In this document: positions 7,701 through 15,877 of the stretch, piece after piece
Layout of the letters: each line of letters opens with the position of its first letter
Position numbering within the stretch: position 1 is the first letter of the stretch
Assembly (NCBI RefSeq): GCF_000186225.1
Contig: NC_014933.1
Location: 744,001-808,000, forward strand
Length of the DNA stretch: 64,000 nucleotides
Direction: 5' to 3'
Source: Bacteroides helcogenes P 36-108
GTDB taxonomy: Bacteria; Bacteroidota; Bacteroidia; Bacteroidales; Bacteroidaceae
The notes under the pieces: model-generated
Seen by the model: only the letters and a program-made list of their open reading frames with translations
What the model was told of the DNA's origin: nothing
Databases searched by the model: none
Translations under genes and position numbers: made by a program

Positions 7701-10700
7701 ATGAAATTAGATAGATTCATTAACCGTCCGGTACTATCAACGGTAATTTCCATCCTGATAGTCATACTGGGTATCATTGGCTTGCTGACCCTGCCCATCT
7801 CCCAATATCCGGACATCGCACCTCCTACCGTATCGGTAAGCGCCACTTATACGGGCGCCAGTTCTCAAACCGTATTGAACTCCGTCATCGCACCTCTGGA
7901 AGACCAGATCAATGGTGTGGAGAACATGATGTACATGCAGTCCACTGCCGCCAACAACGGTACTGCAAGCATCAACATCTATTTCAAGCAAGGGACCGAC
8001 CCCGACATGGCAGCAGTGAATGTACAGAACCGAGTATCCATGGCGCAAGGTTTGCTTCCAGCCGAAGTAACCAAAGTGGGCGTCACTACCCAGAAGCGCC
8101 AGAATTCCATGCTGGTGGTGTTCTCCATTTATGACGAGAGTGATACACATGATATCGAGTTCATCGAGAACTACGCAAAAATCAACCTGATCCCACAGAT
8201 CCAGCGTGTAAAAGGTGTGGGCGAAGCTATGGTGATGGGGCAAGATTACTCCATGCGCATTTGGTTGAAGCCCGATATCATGGCACAATATAAGCTCATT
8301 CCTTCGGATGTGAGCGCCGCGCTGGCCGAACAGAACGTGGAAGCTGCTCCCGGACAGTTCGGCGAACGGGGTAACCAGACTTTCCAATACACCATCCGCT
8401 ACCGCGGACGATTACAACAGCAGACGGAATTCGAGAATATCGTTATCAAGGCACTGCCCGATGGTGAAGTGTTACGCCTGAAAGACATAGCTGATGTGCA
8501 ACTGGGCCGCCTGTCCTACTCTCTTAACAACAAAGTGAACGGACACAATGCCGTGACCTGTATCGTTTTCCAGATGGCAGGCAGCAATGCCACGCAAACC
8601 ATCGCCGAAATAGAAAACATGCTGAAAGAAACCAGCGACACTCTCCCTGCCGGCCTGAAAGTGAACATTTCACTAAATGCCAACGACTTTCTCTTTGCTT
8701 CCATACATGAAGTATTGAAGACTTTGATAGAAGCATTTATCCTGGTATTCATTGTGGTATATATATTCTTGCAGGACCTGCGCTCCACACTGATTCCCGC
8801 CATTGCCATCCCGGTAGCTTTGATCGGTACATTCTTCGTACTCTCACTCATCGGTTTCAGCATCAATTTGCTGACCTTGTGTGCGATGGTGCTTGCCATT
8901 GCCATAGTAGTGGATGACGCCATAGTGGTGGTGGAAGGAGTCCATGCCAAGCTGGATCAGGGCTACAAATCCGCTAAACTGGCTTCCATAGATGCCATGA
9001 ATGAATTGGGTGGAGCTATCGTCTCCATCACACTGGTTATGATGTCTGTATTCATCCCAGTCAGCTTCATGAGTGGCACAGCCGGTACGTTTTACCGCCA
9101 GTTCGGTCTGACAATGGCCATCGCCATCGGGCTTTCAGCCCTGAATGCTTTGACATTGAGTCCGGCATTGTGCGCTTTACTACTGAAACCTCATGAGGAA
9201 CACGGAGAAAAAAAATCCACACTTATATCACGCTTCCATACGGCTTTCAACACCGCCTACGACACTGTACTGAAGAAATACAAGAAACGTGTACTGTTCT
9301 TCATTCAGAAAAAATGGCTGACTTTCGGCCTGGTGGGAGCATCCATTATCCTACTGTTCTTCTTTATGAAAACCACACCCACCGGCATGGTTCCAAACGA
9401 AGATACAGGAACTATTATGGGAGCCGTAACTTTGCCCCCCGGCACTTCACAGGAACGCGCCGAAGAAGTCTTCGCTCGTGTGGATAGTCTGGTTGCCGCC
9501 GATCCCGCCGTGTCATCACGCACCATGATTTCAGGTTACAGTTTCATCGGTGGTCAAGGTCCGTCCTACGGCTCTTTCATCATCAAGCTGAAGCCGTGGG
9601 AAGAACGCGGAACAATGCAGAATTCACAAATTGTCTTTATCTCGCTCTACATGCGTGCGCAGAAAGTCATCAAAGAGGCACAGGTACTCTTTTTCCAACC
9701 ACCCATGATTCCGGGATACTCTGCATCCAGTGACATCGAACTGAACATGCAGGACAAGACCGGTGGTGACCTCGACAAGTTCTATGATGTGGTAAAGACT
9801 TATATCTCGGCTTTGGAAGCGCGTCCGGAAATCAATACGGCACAAACCACCTTCAATCCACGCTTCCCGCAATATATGATAGATATCGACGCGGCTGCCT
9901 GCAAACGTGCCGGCATCAGTCCGAGTGACATCCTCACTACCATGCAGGGATATTACGGTGGCTTGTATGCTTCCAACTTCAACCGTTTCGGCAAGATGTA
10001 CCGCGTAATGGTACAGGCCGACCCCAATTCACGCGTCAACCTTGAGTCCTTGCAAAACATCAAAGTACGCAACGGCAATGACATGGCTCCCATCTCACAA
10101 TTCATGAACATCAAGAAGGTTTATGGTCCGGACATCATCAGCCGTTTCAACCTCTACACTTCCATGAAGGTAATGGTGTCACCCGCCGAAGGTTATACTT
10201 CCGGCCAGGCGTTAGCTGCCATTGCAGAAGTTGCCAAGGAAGACCTGCCCGCCGGCTTCGGTTACGAACTTGGCGGTATGGCACGTGAAGAAGCGGAAAG
10301 CAGCGGCAGTACCACCGGACTCATTTTCGTACTCTGCTTCGTATTTGTTTACCTGCTGTTGAGCGCACAGTACGAAAGCTATATACTGCCACTCTCCGTG
10401 CTGTTGTCCATACCGTTCGGTCTGCTCGGCAGTTTCCTGTTCGTCAATGGAATGAGTGCCATTGGAAACATCTCCGTCATGAAGATGATAATGGGTTCCA
10501 TGTCCAATGACATCTACATGCAGATTGCATTGATCATGCTGATGGGACTGTTAGCGAAGAACGCCATCCTGATTGTAGAGTTTGCCCTTGACCGCCGCAA
10601 GATGGGAATGAGCATCACCTGGGCTGCCGTACTGGGCGCCGCCGCCCGTCTGCGCCCCATCCTGATGACGTCACTCGCCATGATTGTCGGTCTGATTCCG

Positions 10701-10913
10701 CTGATGATGGCATCCGGAGCCGGGGCACACGGCAACCGCACCTTGGGCACATCCGCCATCGGCGGCATGCTCATAGGCATGGTTCTCCAGATATTCGTAG
10801 TGCCCGCATTATTTGTGGCATTCCAATATTTACAGGAAAAGTTCAAACCGATGGAATGGGCCGATGTGGACAACTCGGATGCTGAACCTGAAATTGAGCA
10901 ATACACTAAATAA
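7701..10913 (+). CDS. RND multidrug efflux pump, inner-membrane (HAE1/AcrB family)
   Basis: A 1070-residue proton-driven transporter of the hydrophobe/amphiphile efflux type. It starts with the usual MKLDRFINRPVLSTVISILI helix, and the two large periplasmic loops and twelve membrane helices are in the expected order. The proton relay is intact: Asp405-Asp406 in VVDDAIVVVEG (helix 4) and Lys953 in LLAKNAILIVEFA (helix 10). Full family length, no sign of damage. The neighbours supply the adaptor and outer-membrane partner, so the operon encodes a complete tripartite pump. The substrate is not predictable; bile salts, drugs or lipid-like compounds are all possible. The helix 4 motif differs from that of heavy-metal (CusA) pumps. 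Confidence 0.97.
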   Translation: MKLDRFINRPVLSTVISILIVILGIIGLLTLPISQYPDIAPPTVSVSATYTGASSQTVLNSVIAPLEDQINGVENMMYMQSTAANNGTASINIYFKQGTDPDMAAVNVQNRVSMAQGLLPAEVTKVGVTTQKRQNSMLVVFSIYDESDTHDIEFIENYAKINLIPQIQRVKGVGEAMVMGQDYSMRIWLKPDIMAQYKLIPSDVSAALAEQNVEAAPGQFGERGNQTFQYTIRYRGRLQQQTEFENIVIKALPDGEVLRLKDIADVQLGRLSYSLNNKVNGHNAVTCIVFQMAGSNATQTIAEIENMLKETSDTLPAGLKVNISLNANDFLFASIHEVLKTLIEAFILVFIVVYIFLQDLRSTLIPAIAIPVALIGTFFVLSLIGFSINLLTLCAMVLAIAIVVDDAIVVVEGVHAKLDQGYKSAKLASIDAMNELGGAIVSITLVMMSVFIPVSFMSGTAGTFYRQFGLTMAIAIGLSALNALTLSPALCALLLKPHEEHGEKKSTLISRFHTAFNTAYDTVLKKYKKRVLFFIQKKWLTFGLVGASIILLFFFMKTTPTGMVPNEDTGTIMGAVTLPPGTSQERAEEVFARVDSLVAADPAVSSRTMISGYSFIGGQGPSYGSFIIKLKPWEERGTMQNSQIVFISLYMRAQKVIKEAQVLFFQPPMIPGYSASSDIELNMQDKTGGDLDKFYDVVKTYISALEARPEINTAQTTFNPRFPQYMIDIDAAACKRAGISPSDILTTMQGYYGGLYASNFNRFGKMYRVMVQADPNSRVNLESLQNIKVRNGNDMAPISQFMNIKKVYGPDIISRFNLYTSMKVMVSPAEGYTSGQALAAIAEVAKEDLPAGFGYELGGMAREEAESSGSTTGLIFVLCFVFVYLLLSAQYESYILPLSVLLSIPFGLLGSFLFVNGMSAIGNISVMKMIMGSMSNDIYMQIALIMLMGLLAKNAILIVEFALDRRKMGMSITWAAVLGAAARLRPILMTSLAMIVGLIPLMMASGAGAHGNRTLGTSAIGGMLIGMVLQIFVVPALFVAFQYLQEKFKPMEWADVDNSDAEPEIEQYTK

Positions 10914-10921
10914 ATCAAAGA

Positions 10922-12316
10922 ATGAAGAAGCAAATAATAACCTTGATGTGTGCAACTGCCCTACTGAGCAGTTGCCATATCTACAGATCATATGACAGAC
11001 CCGATGACATCACTGCCGAAGGCTTGTACCGCGATACGGCTGCCGTAAACGACACCCTTGCAGCAGACACTGCCAACTTCGGCAATCTACCTTGGCGGAA
11101 AGTCTTTACAGATCCGCAGTTACAGACACTTATCGAGCAGGCGCTTGCCAACAATGCCGACCTGCGCAATGCAACCCTTAACGTGAAACAAGCGCAGGCT
11201 GCACTGATGTCTGCCCGTCTGGCATACGCCCCTATGCTGGGACTTTCCCCGCAAGGAACTGTCAGCAGTTGGGACAAGAATAAAGCTACACAAACCTATT
11301 CGCTGCCTGTAACGGCAAGCTGGCAGATAGATCTTTTCGGCCAGTTACTGAATCCGAAACGCAATGCACAGGTTTCCCTAAAACAAACCCGTTTTCACGA
11401 ACAGGCCGTGCAGACGCAGGTCATCGCCAATGTAGCCAACATGTATTATACCTTATTGATGCTCGACCGTCAACTGCAAATCACCGAAGGCACTGTTGAC
11501 ATCCTGAAAAGAAACATGGAAACAGTAAAGGCCATGAAAGACGCAGGCATATACGGCACTACTTCAGTTGCCGTAGAGCAAAGCCGCACTGCCTATGCGC
11601 AGGTCAAAGCATCCTTGCCCGATATACGCCAAAGCATCCGCGAAACGGAGAATGCGCTGTGCCTGATACTGAACAAGCCGGCACAAAGCATTTCGCGCAG
11701 CGTATTGGAGGCACAACAATTGCCCAAAGAGTTCTCTGTCGGCATCCCCTTGCAGCTACTGTCCAACCGTCCGGATGTAAAAGCAGCCGAAATGGCATTG
11801 GCATCCAAATATTACAACACCAACAGCGCACGTGCCGCCTTTTACCCGCAGATTACATTAAGCGGTTCGGCAGGCTGGACCAACAGTGCCGGTTCTGCTA
11901 TCGTCAATCCGGGCAAATTGTTGGCCTCTGCCATCGGTTCGCTGACACAGCCCCTGTTCTATCGCGGAACCAACATCGCACGCCTGAAGCAAGCCAAGGC
12001 ACAGGAAGAACAAGCCAAGATTCAATTCCAGACTTCTCTGCTGAAAGCCGGAAACGAAGTGAGCAACGCTCTATCCAAATATCAAATGGAAACAGAAAAG
12101 GCTACTGCGCGAACCATCCAAGTAAATTCTGCCCGCAAAGCAGCGGAAGATACAAAAGAATTGTTTAAATTAGGCACGTCAACCTATCTCGAAGTTTTGT
12201 CTGCCGAGCAGTCTTATCTCAGCGCACAGCTTTCAGAGGTGTCAGACACTTTTGCCGGCATACAGGCAGTAGTAAACTTGTATCAGGCACTTGGAGGAGG
12301 AAGAGAGAAAGAATAA
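10922..12316 (+). CDS. RND efflux outer-membrane channel lipoprotein (OprM/TolC/NodT family)
   Basis: A 464-residue outer-membrane factor. The signal peptide ends in the lipobox LSSC (Cys18). Two OEP repeats follow, each with the long helical hairpin: the first has EQALANNADLRNATLNVKQAQAAL (about 72-95), the second has RPDVKAAEMALASKYYNTNSARAAFYPQITL (about 284-314). GSLTQPLFYRGTNIARLKQAKAQEEQAK near 338-364 is typical of the tunnel helices. It follows the pump gene by 8 bases and completes the tripartite system. The next gene starts 16 bases on, so all four are probably one transcript. Confidence 0.96.
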   Translation: MKKQIITLMCATALLSSCHIYRSYDRPDDITAEGLYRDTAAVNDTLAADTANFGNLPWRKVFTDPQLQTLIEQALANNADLRNATLNVKQAQAALMSARLAYAPMLGLSPQGTVSSWDKNKATQTYSLPVTASWQIDLFGQLLNPKRNAQVSLKQTRFHEQAVQTQVIANVANMYYTLLMLDRQLQITEGTVDILKRNMETVKAMKDAGIYGTTSVAVEQSRTAYAQVKASLPDIRQSIRETENALCLILNKPAQSISRSVLEAQQLPKEFSVGIPLQLLSNRPDVKAAEMALASKYYNTNSARAAFYPQITLSGSAGWTNSAGSAIVNPGKLLASAIGSLTQPLFYRGTNIARLKQAKAQEEQAKIQFQTSLLKAGNEVSNALSKYQMETEKATARTIQVNSARKAAEDTKELFKLGTSTYLEVLSAEQSYLSAQLSEVSDTFAGIQAVVNLYQALGGGREKE

Positions 12317-12332
12317 TTAAACATTGAGAAAC

Positions 12333-13106
12333 ATGATTAGTCCATTAGCATTTGTAGATTCTGCCGCAAAAATCGGCAAGAATGTAACTGTTCAACCTTT
12401 CGCCTATATAGAAGGGGATGTGGAAATCGGTGACGGCTGTATCATCATGTCGGGTGCAAAAGTCTTAAACGGAACCCGTATGGGCAAGGGAAACAAAATA
12501 CACCACGGAGCCGTGCTGGCCAGCGAACCACAAGACTTCCACTACGAAGGTGAAGAAAGCCAACTCATTATCGGTGACAACAATGACATCCGCGAAAACG
12601 TGGTAATCAGCCGGGCCACCTATACCGATGGCGCTACCCGCATAGGTAATGACAACTACCTGATGGATGGCGTTCACCTCTGCCATGATGTGCAGATAGG
12701 TAACCATTGCGTGCTGGGTATCAAGACCACCATTGCCGGAGAATGCCGGATAGACAACTGCACCATCCTGAGCAGCAATGTCATTATACACCAGAACTGC
12801 CATATCGGAAACTGGGTACTGATTCAGGCAGGATGCCGCATATCAAAGGATGTGCCTCCCTACGTCATCATGAACGGTAATCCGGCAGAATATCACGGTG
12901 TCAATGCTGTAGTGCTGCAACATCAGCATGAAGTGCCAATCACGGAACGAGTACTGCGCCACATCGTGAATGCATACCGCCTGGTTTACCAGGGTAACTT
13001 CAGCATACAAGACGCCTTGCAGAAGATTGAAGACCAAGTGCCGATGAGTGATGAGATACGCAATATCATCAACTTCATCAAAGATTCTAAAGGCATCGTG
13101 AAGTAA
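12333..13106 (+). CDS. LpxA-type UDP-GlcNAc O-acyltransferase paralogue in efflux operon
   Basis: A 257-residue left-handed beta-helix protein of the LpxA family, which puts the first acyl chain on UDP-GlcNAc in lipid A synthesis. Hexapeptide repeats fill the first two thirds. The active-site block GNDNYLMDGVHLCHD keeps the HxxH pair; His118 is the catalytic base by alignment with His125 of E. coli LpxA. DVPPYVIMNGNPAEYHGVN and the C-terminal helical domain (RVLRHIVNAYRLVYQG) are standard. The block corresponding to IHRGT in E. coli reads ISRAT, a change near the substrate site. ATG 12333 is preferred to a TTG three codons upstream. Bacteroides normally carry a main lpxA next to the lpxC-fabZ gene, so this is probably a second copy that may modify envelope lipids alongside efflux; that last point is inference. 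Confidence 0.9.
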   Translation: MISPLAFVDSAAKIGKNVTVQPFAYIEGDVEIGDGCIIMSGAKVLNGTRMGKGNKIHHGAVLASEPQDFHYEGEESQLIIGDNNDIRENVVISRATYTDGATRIGNDNYLMDGVHLCHDVQIGNHCVLGIKTTIAGECRIDNCTILSSNVIIHQNCHIGNWVLIQAGCRISKDVPPYVIMNGNPAEYHGVNAVVLQHQHEVPITERVLRHIVNAYRLVYQGNFSIQDALQKIEDQVPMSDEIRNIINFIKDSKGIVK

Positions 13107-13115
13107 CAAAGAATT

Positions 13116-13157
13116 AAAAGTCCCGGTTATCACCGACATTTGATAACCGGGACTTTT
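13116..13157 (+). terminator. Rho-independent terminator of efflux-lpxA operon
   Basis: A perfect 17-bp stem (AAAAGTCCCGGTTATCA and its complement) with an 8-base loop and a T4 tail, starting 10 bases after the acyltransferase stop. The A/T ends make it usable from both strands. Confidence 0.9.
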
Positions 13158-13266
13158 ACTCCCTACCTGCCTCTGAATACGCATGTAGAAAATTCAACAA
13201 AACATAGACAGAAAGCATTGCCTCCAAAGATATTTCGAAGATGATGTTGCCTCTGCCTTATACCGA

Positions 13267-13396
13267 AACTATCTCAGTCGTATACTGAAATAGTCTCAGT
13301 ATAATACTTAAAGTATTTCAGTCGTATACTGAAATACCCCCACCTCAGAAGGCGTTCTGAGAGGGAATCGGTTTAAACTTCAATCCCTCTCAGACG
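13267..13396. repeat. Cluster of palindromic repeats in intergenic region
   Basis: The 319-base gap 13158-13476 between convergent genes holds no gene. TCAGTCGTATACTGAAATA occurs twice, at 13274-13292 and 13318-13336. The second copy sits in a 9-bp inverted repeat (GTATTTCAG at 13313-13321, CTGAAATAC at 13329-13337). A further 11-bp inverted repeat, TCTGAGAGGGA (13356-13366) with TCCCTCTCAGA (13384-13394), lies next to it. The last may help terminate the glutamine synthetase message. The role of the rest is unknown. Confidence 0.7.
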
Positions 13397-13476
13397 TAAA
13401 TCTTCTTATGGTATAAAAATATTACAGTCACATCCTTTGCGGATTATAAAAAAGGGAGTTCAGAAACAAGAGGCAG

Positions 13477-14979
13477 CTACCCGCAATGGAAATATTCGTG
13501 CACCAGCTTCAACATCGCTTCCGGCCTGCCAGCCAAATCGGCACGCAAAGTACGGTCGTTATAACTGCGGAGCTTGCGAATGATCCCGTCTATCATTGCA
13601 GGGCTGAACACATCATACCGTTCAAAAACGGCACGCTGCTTCTCCAAACAGTCGGCAGATGCCTCACAACTGTCAGGCAACTGCGCCAATGACCTCAGCT
13701 TACTTTCATTCTCCCTCTGATGGATGTTTACGTTAACATAAGTCTTCTCCGCAATCTCCAGAGGATCATCCAACTCAAAGCCATGTCGACAGGCCACTGC
13801 AAGACCCGCAAGCAACTGATACAGATCTGCCGATCCGTCCGGTGAACGCATCTCTACCGTCTGCTTCACACCGGTATCGAAATGACTTTCCGATTCCAAA
13901 GGATTTGCCAGCACACACATATCGGTCTTAGCAGACCATCCCAAAGGTACACGCACCAATACACTACGGTTGCGGTCACCCCAGCAAACATTGGTAGGCG
14001 CTTCCTGATGAGGCACAAGCCGGAAGTAAGAAGTGGGATTCGTATTACCGAAAGCAGTAATGGAAGGAGCCAATTCCATCATCCCCGCAATGGCTTTGCG
14101 GGCCGCTACGGACAGCACACCGTCCTCTAACATTACATTTCTGCCATCCTTCATCATGCGCATGTGGATATGCAGCCCCGAACCGGCTTTTCCCGCTGTT
14201 ATTTTGGGAGCAAACGTAACGTTATAGCCATGCTTATAGCCCAGATTGCGGATAATCCATTTGGCAATCATCAACTGATCGGCAGCCTGTTCCACAGGAG
14301 TAGGCAGGAATTCTATCTCATTCTGCTCGTAAACGTAACCGTCCAACGTGAAGTTACCCACTTCTGAATGTCCGTATTTTATTTGTCCGCCCGCCTGTGC
14401 GATATAAGACATGCACCGGGTGCGAAATTCATTGAACTTGGCATACGGACCCGATTCGTGATAACCGCGTTGATCGGTTGCCTCAAACATTCCGGCATCG
14501 GGAGCTATCACATAATATTCCAACTCACCCATTGCCTGAAACTGCATTCCTGTGACTTCGGTAAATGCCTTGCTTGCCTTATGAAGCGTATGCTCTGGAG
14601 CACTCTCCAAAGGTTTCCCGTCTTTATTGAAGAAAGAACAGAGCATGGACAAAGTAGGAATTTCGGCAAACGGATCGACAAAGGCGGTACGATAACGGGG
14701 AATGACGTAAAGGTCGCTACTTCCTGCCTCTATAAAGGAGAAAAGGCTGGAACCGTCCACCCTCTCGCCGCAAGTAAGTATGGCATTCAGATAGTCCAAA
14801 TCAGTGATGACGAAATTCAGGGTTTTCAAACGCCCGTCACCGGCAGGGTACATGAAGTTTACCATGCGAATTTCATTCTGCCGAATAAAGTTGATAATGT
14901 CTTCCTTAGTGAACTCAGAAGACGGTTTCTGAAGGAATGCCACCAGCAAGTTGGCATTCATTGTTAGTTCTTGGTTCAT
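13477..14979 (-). CDS. Glutamine synthetase family protein (about 500 residues)
   Basis: A cytoplasmic glutamine synthetase of the dodecameric GSI-like type, not the 700-residue GSIII also common in Bacteroides. The N-terminal beta-grasp domain holds GERVDGSSLFSF (about residues 91-102). The catalytic domain has ELEYYVIAP (metal-binding Glu), GKAGSGLHIHM (the ammonia and metal site) and DRNRSVLVRVP with the arginine of the nucleotide/glutamate site. All the main active-site blocks are present, so it should make glutamine from glutamate, ammonia and ATP. Related gamma-glutamyl-amine ligases share the fold and cannot be excluded. The start MNQELTM is used; Met7 is an alternative. A -7 box lies 33 bases upstream. 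Confidence 0.88.
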   Translation of the reverse strand: MNQELTMNANLLVAFLQKPSSEFTKEDIINFIRQNEIRMVNFMYPAGDGRLKTLNFVITDLDYLNAILTCGERVDGSSLFSFIEAGSSDLYVIPRYRTAFVDPFAEIPTLSMLCSFFNKDGKPLESAPEHTLHKASKAFTEVTGMQFQAMGELEYYVIAPDAGMFEATDQRGYHESGPYAKFNEFRTRCMSYIAQAGGQIKYGHSEVGNFTLDGYVYEQNEIEFLPTPVEQAADQLMIAKWIIRNLGYKHGYNVTFAPKITAGKAGSGLHIHMRMMKDGRNVMLEDGVLSVAARKAIAGMMELAPSITAFGNTNPTSYFRLVPHQEAPTNVCWGDRNRSVLVRVPLGWSAKTDMCVLANPLESESHFDTGVKQTVEMRSPDGSADLYQLLAGLAVACRHGFELDDPLEIAEKTYVNVNIHQRENESKLRSLAQLPDSCEASADCLEKQRAVFERYDVFSPAMIDGIIRKLRSYNDRTLRADLAGRPEAMLKLVHEYFHCG

Positions 14980-15011
14980 AGTTTGTTTTTCGTTTTAGTA
15001 AGGTATGACGC

Positions 15012-15019
15012 CAAATATA
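15012..15019 (-). promoter_or_regulatory. -7 box for glutamine synthetase
   Basis: TATATTTG on the minus strand, about 33 bases before the start codon. Confidence 0.5.
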
Positions 15020-15074
15020 GTGATTTTTAGTATATATAACCTGTTTTTATTCAATTATCTACTATCCATACACC

Positions 15075-15118
15075 CAAAAAACAAATCGAGCCCCGTTCTC
15101 CAATGAAGAACGAGGCTC
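15075..15118 (-). terminator. Terminator of the kinase/CBM9 operon
   Basis: A 12-bp stem with one mismatch (15088-15099 pairing with 15107-15118) followed on the minus strand by a T-rich run (GATTTGTTTTTTGGG). It lies 19 bases after the stop of the CBM9-like gene. Confidence 0.75.
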
Positions 15119-15136
15119 CGACCAAACATTTTTTTC

Positions 15137-15877
15137 CTATTCCAAATTCAGCGTCCCGAAGAACTTGGGGCTATGAAAATCAGGTTTCGGCAACTCTATT
15201 GGACTCCACGAGAGAAAATGAGGAGTACGGAGCTTGTCACCGCATTTATAGAAGTTGGCGCGGATGGTTTTCCCATCCAACGAAGCAATATCGTGCAGGA
15301 AAAAGGTGGAATAAGGGATAATCAAAGCTACCTCCCAAGTACATTCTCCTATCTTTTCTTCAAAAGCCTCACGACCCAAAGATGACCAGCGCTGAACCTT
15401 GTCGAGCACCTCTTGCGGAGCAGGTTTACGGTTTCCACGTCCAGTTCCAGCTCCTACAAGCAGTGTTCCCACACAGTTGCACTCTATATTATAATAAATG
15501 CCGTCAGCAGCGGGAATAGAAAAGAACTCCACACAGGCATCTTCCCAAACAGATCCGTTATCATGCCCGGCCACCGCACGAACACTTGCCTCTTCTACTT
15601 TGAAGTTCAGCAGAAAAGCGTCTCCAGTATGGGCAATACGAAATTCCACATCGGGACAATAAGGGTAAGCTGCCTCCCAGTTGACAGACTTCAAAGGCTG
15701 AAAAGCCACTTTTTCTTTATCCAGCAAAGCGGGAACCGATTCTACCGGCACATTTACCGCGCTTACTTTCTTTACATTCAATTCTTTCATTTTACTATTT
15801 TGGGGATTATCGGCAGACAACGGCAAGGCACAGAGAACTGCCGCCACCATCATCGTCAAAAACTTTCTCAAATACAT
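15137..15877 (-). CDS. CBM9-like carbohydrate-binding family protein
   Basis: A 246-residue exported protein with a type I signal peptide (MMVAAVLCALPLSA). The body resembles the carbohydrate-binding family 9-like proteins of Bacteroidetes: a beta-sandwich with FRIAHTGDAFLLNFKVEE, then VWEDACVEFFSIPAADGIYYNIECN, and an ending with YKCGDKLRTPHFLSWSPIELPKPDFHSPKFFG. CBM9 folds bind the reducing ends of sugars and also occur in enzymes handling oxidised sugars; the function of stand-alone members is not known. The start overlaps the last 10 bases of the kinase gene, so the two are co-expressed. Location next to a glycosaminoglycan PUL suggests a role with its oligosaccharides, but this is inference. 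Confidence 0.82.
   Translation of the reverse strand: MYLRKFLTMMVAAVLCALPLSADNPQNSKMKELNVKKVSAVNVPVESVPALLDKEKVAFQPLKSVNWEAAYPYCPDVEFRIAHTGDAFLLNFKVEEASVRAVAGHDNGSVWEDACVEFFSIPAADGIYYNIECNCVGTLLVGAGTGRGNRKPAPQEVLDKVQRWSSLGREAFEEKIGECTWEVALIIPYSTFFLHDIASLDGKTIRANFYKCGDKLRTPHFLSWSPIELPKPDFHSPKFFGTLNLE

Noticed and set aside
7701..10913. RND pump as a heavy-metal exporter
   Set aside because: The helix 4 motif (VVDDAIVVVEG) and helix 10 lysine are of the multidrug type; metal-binding methionine clusters were not seen.
13267..13396. CRISPR array
   Set aside because: Only two irregularly placed copies of a short repeat and no cas genes.
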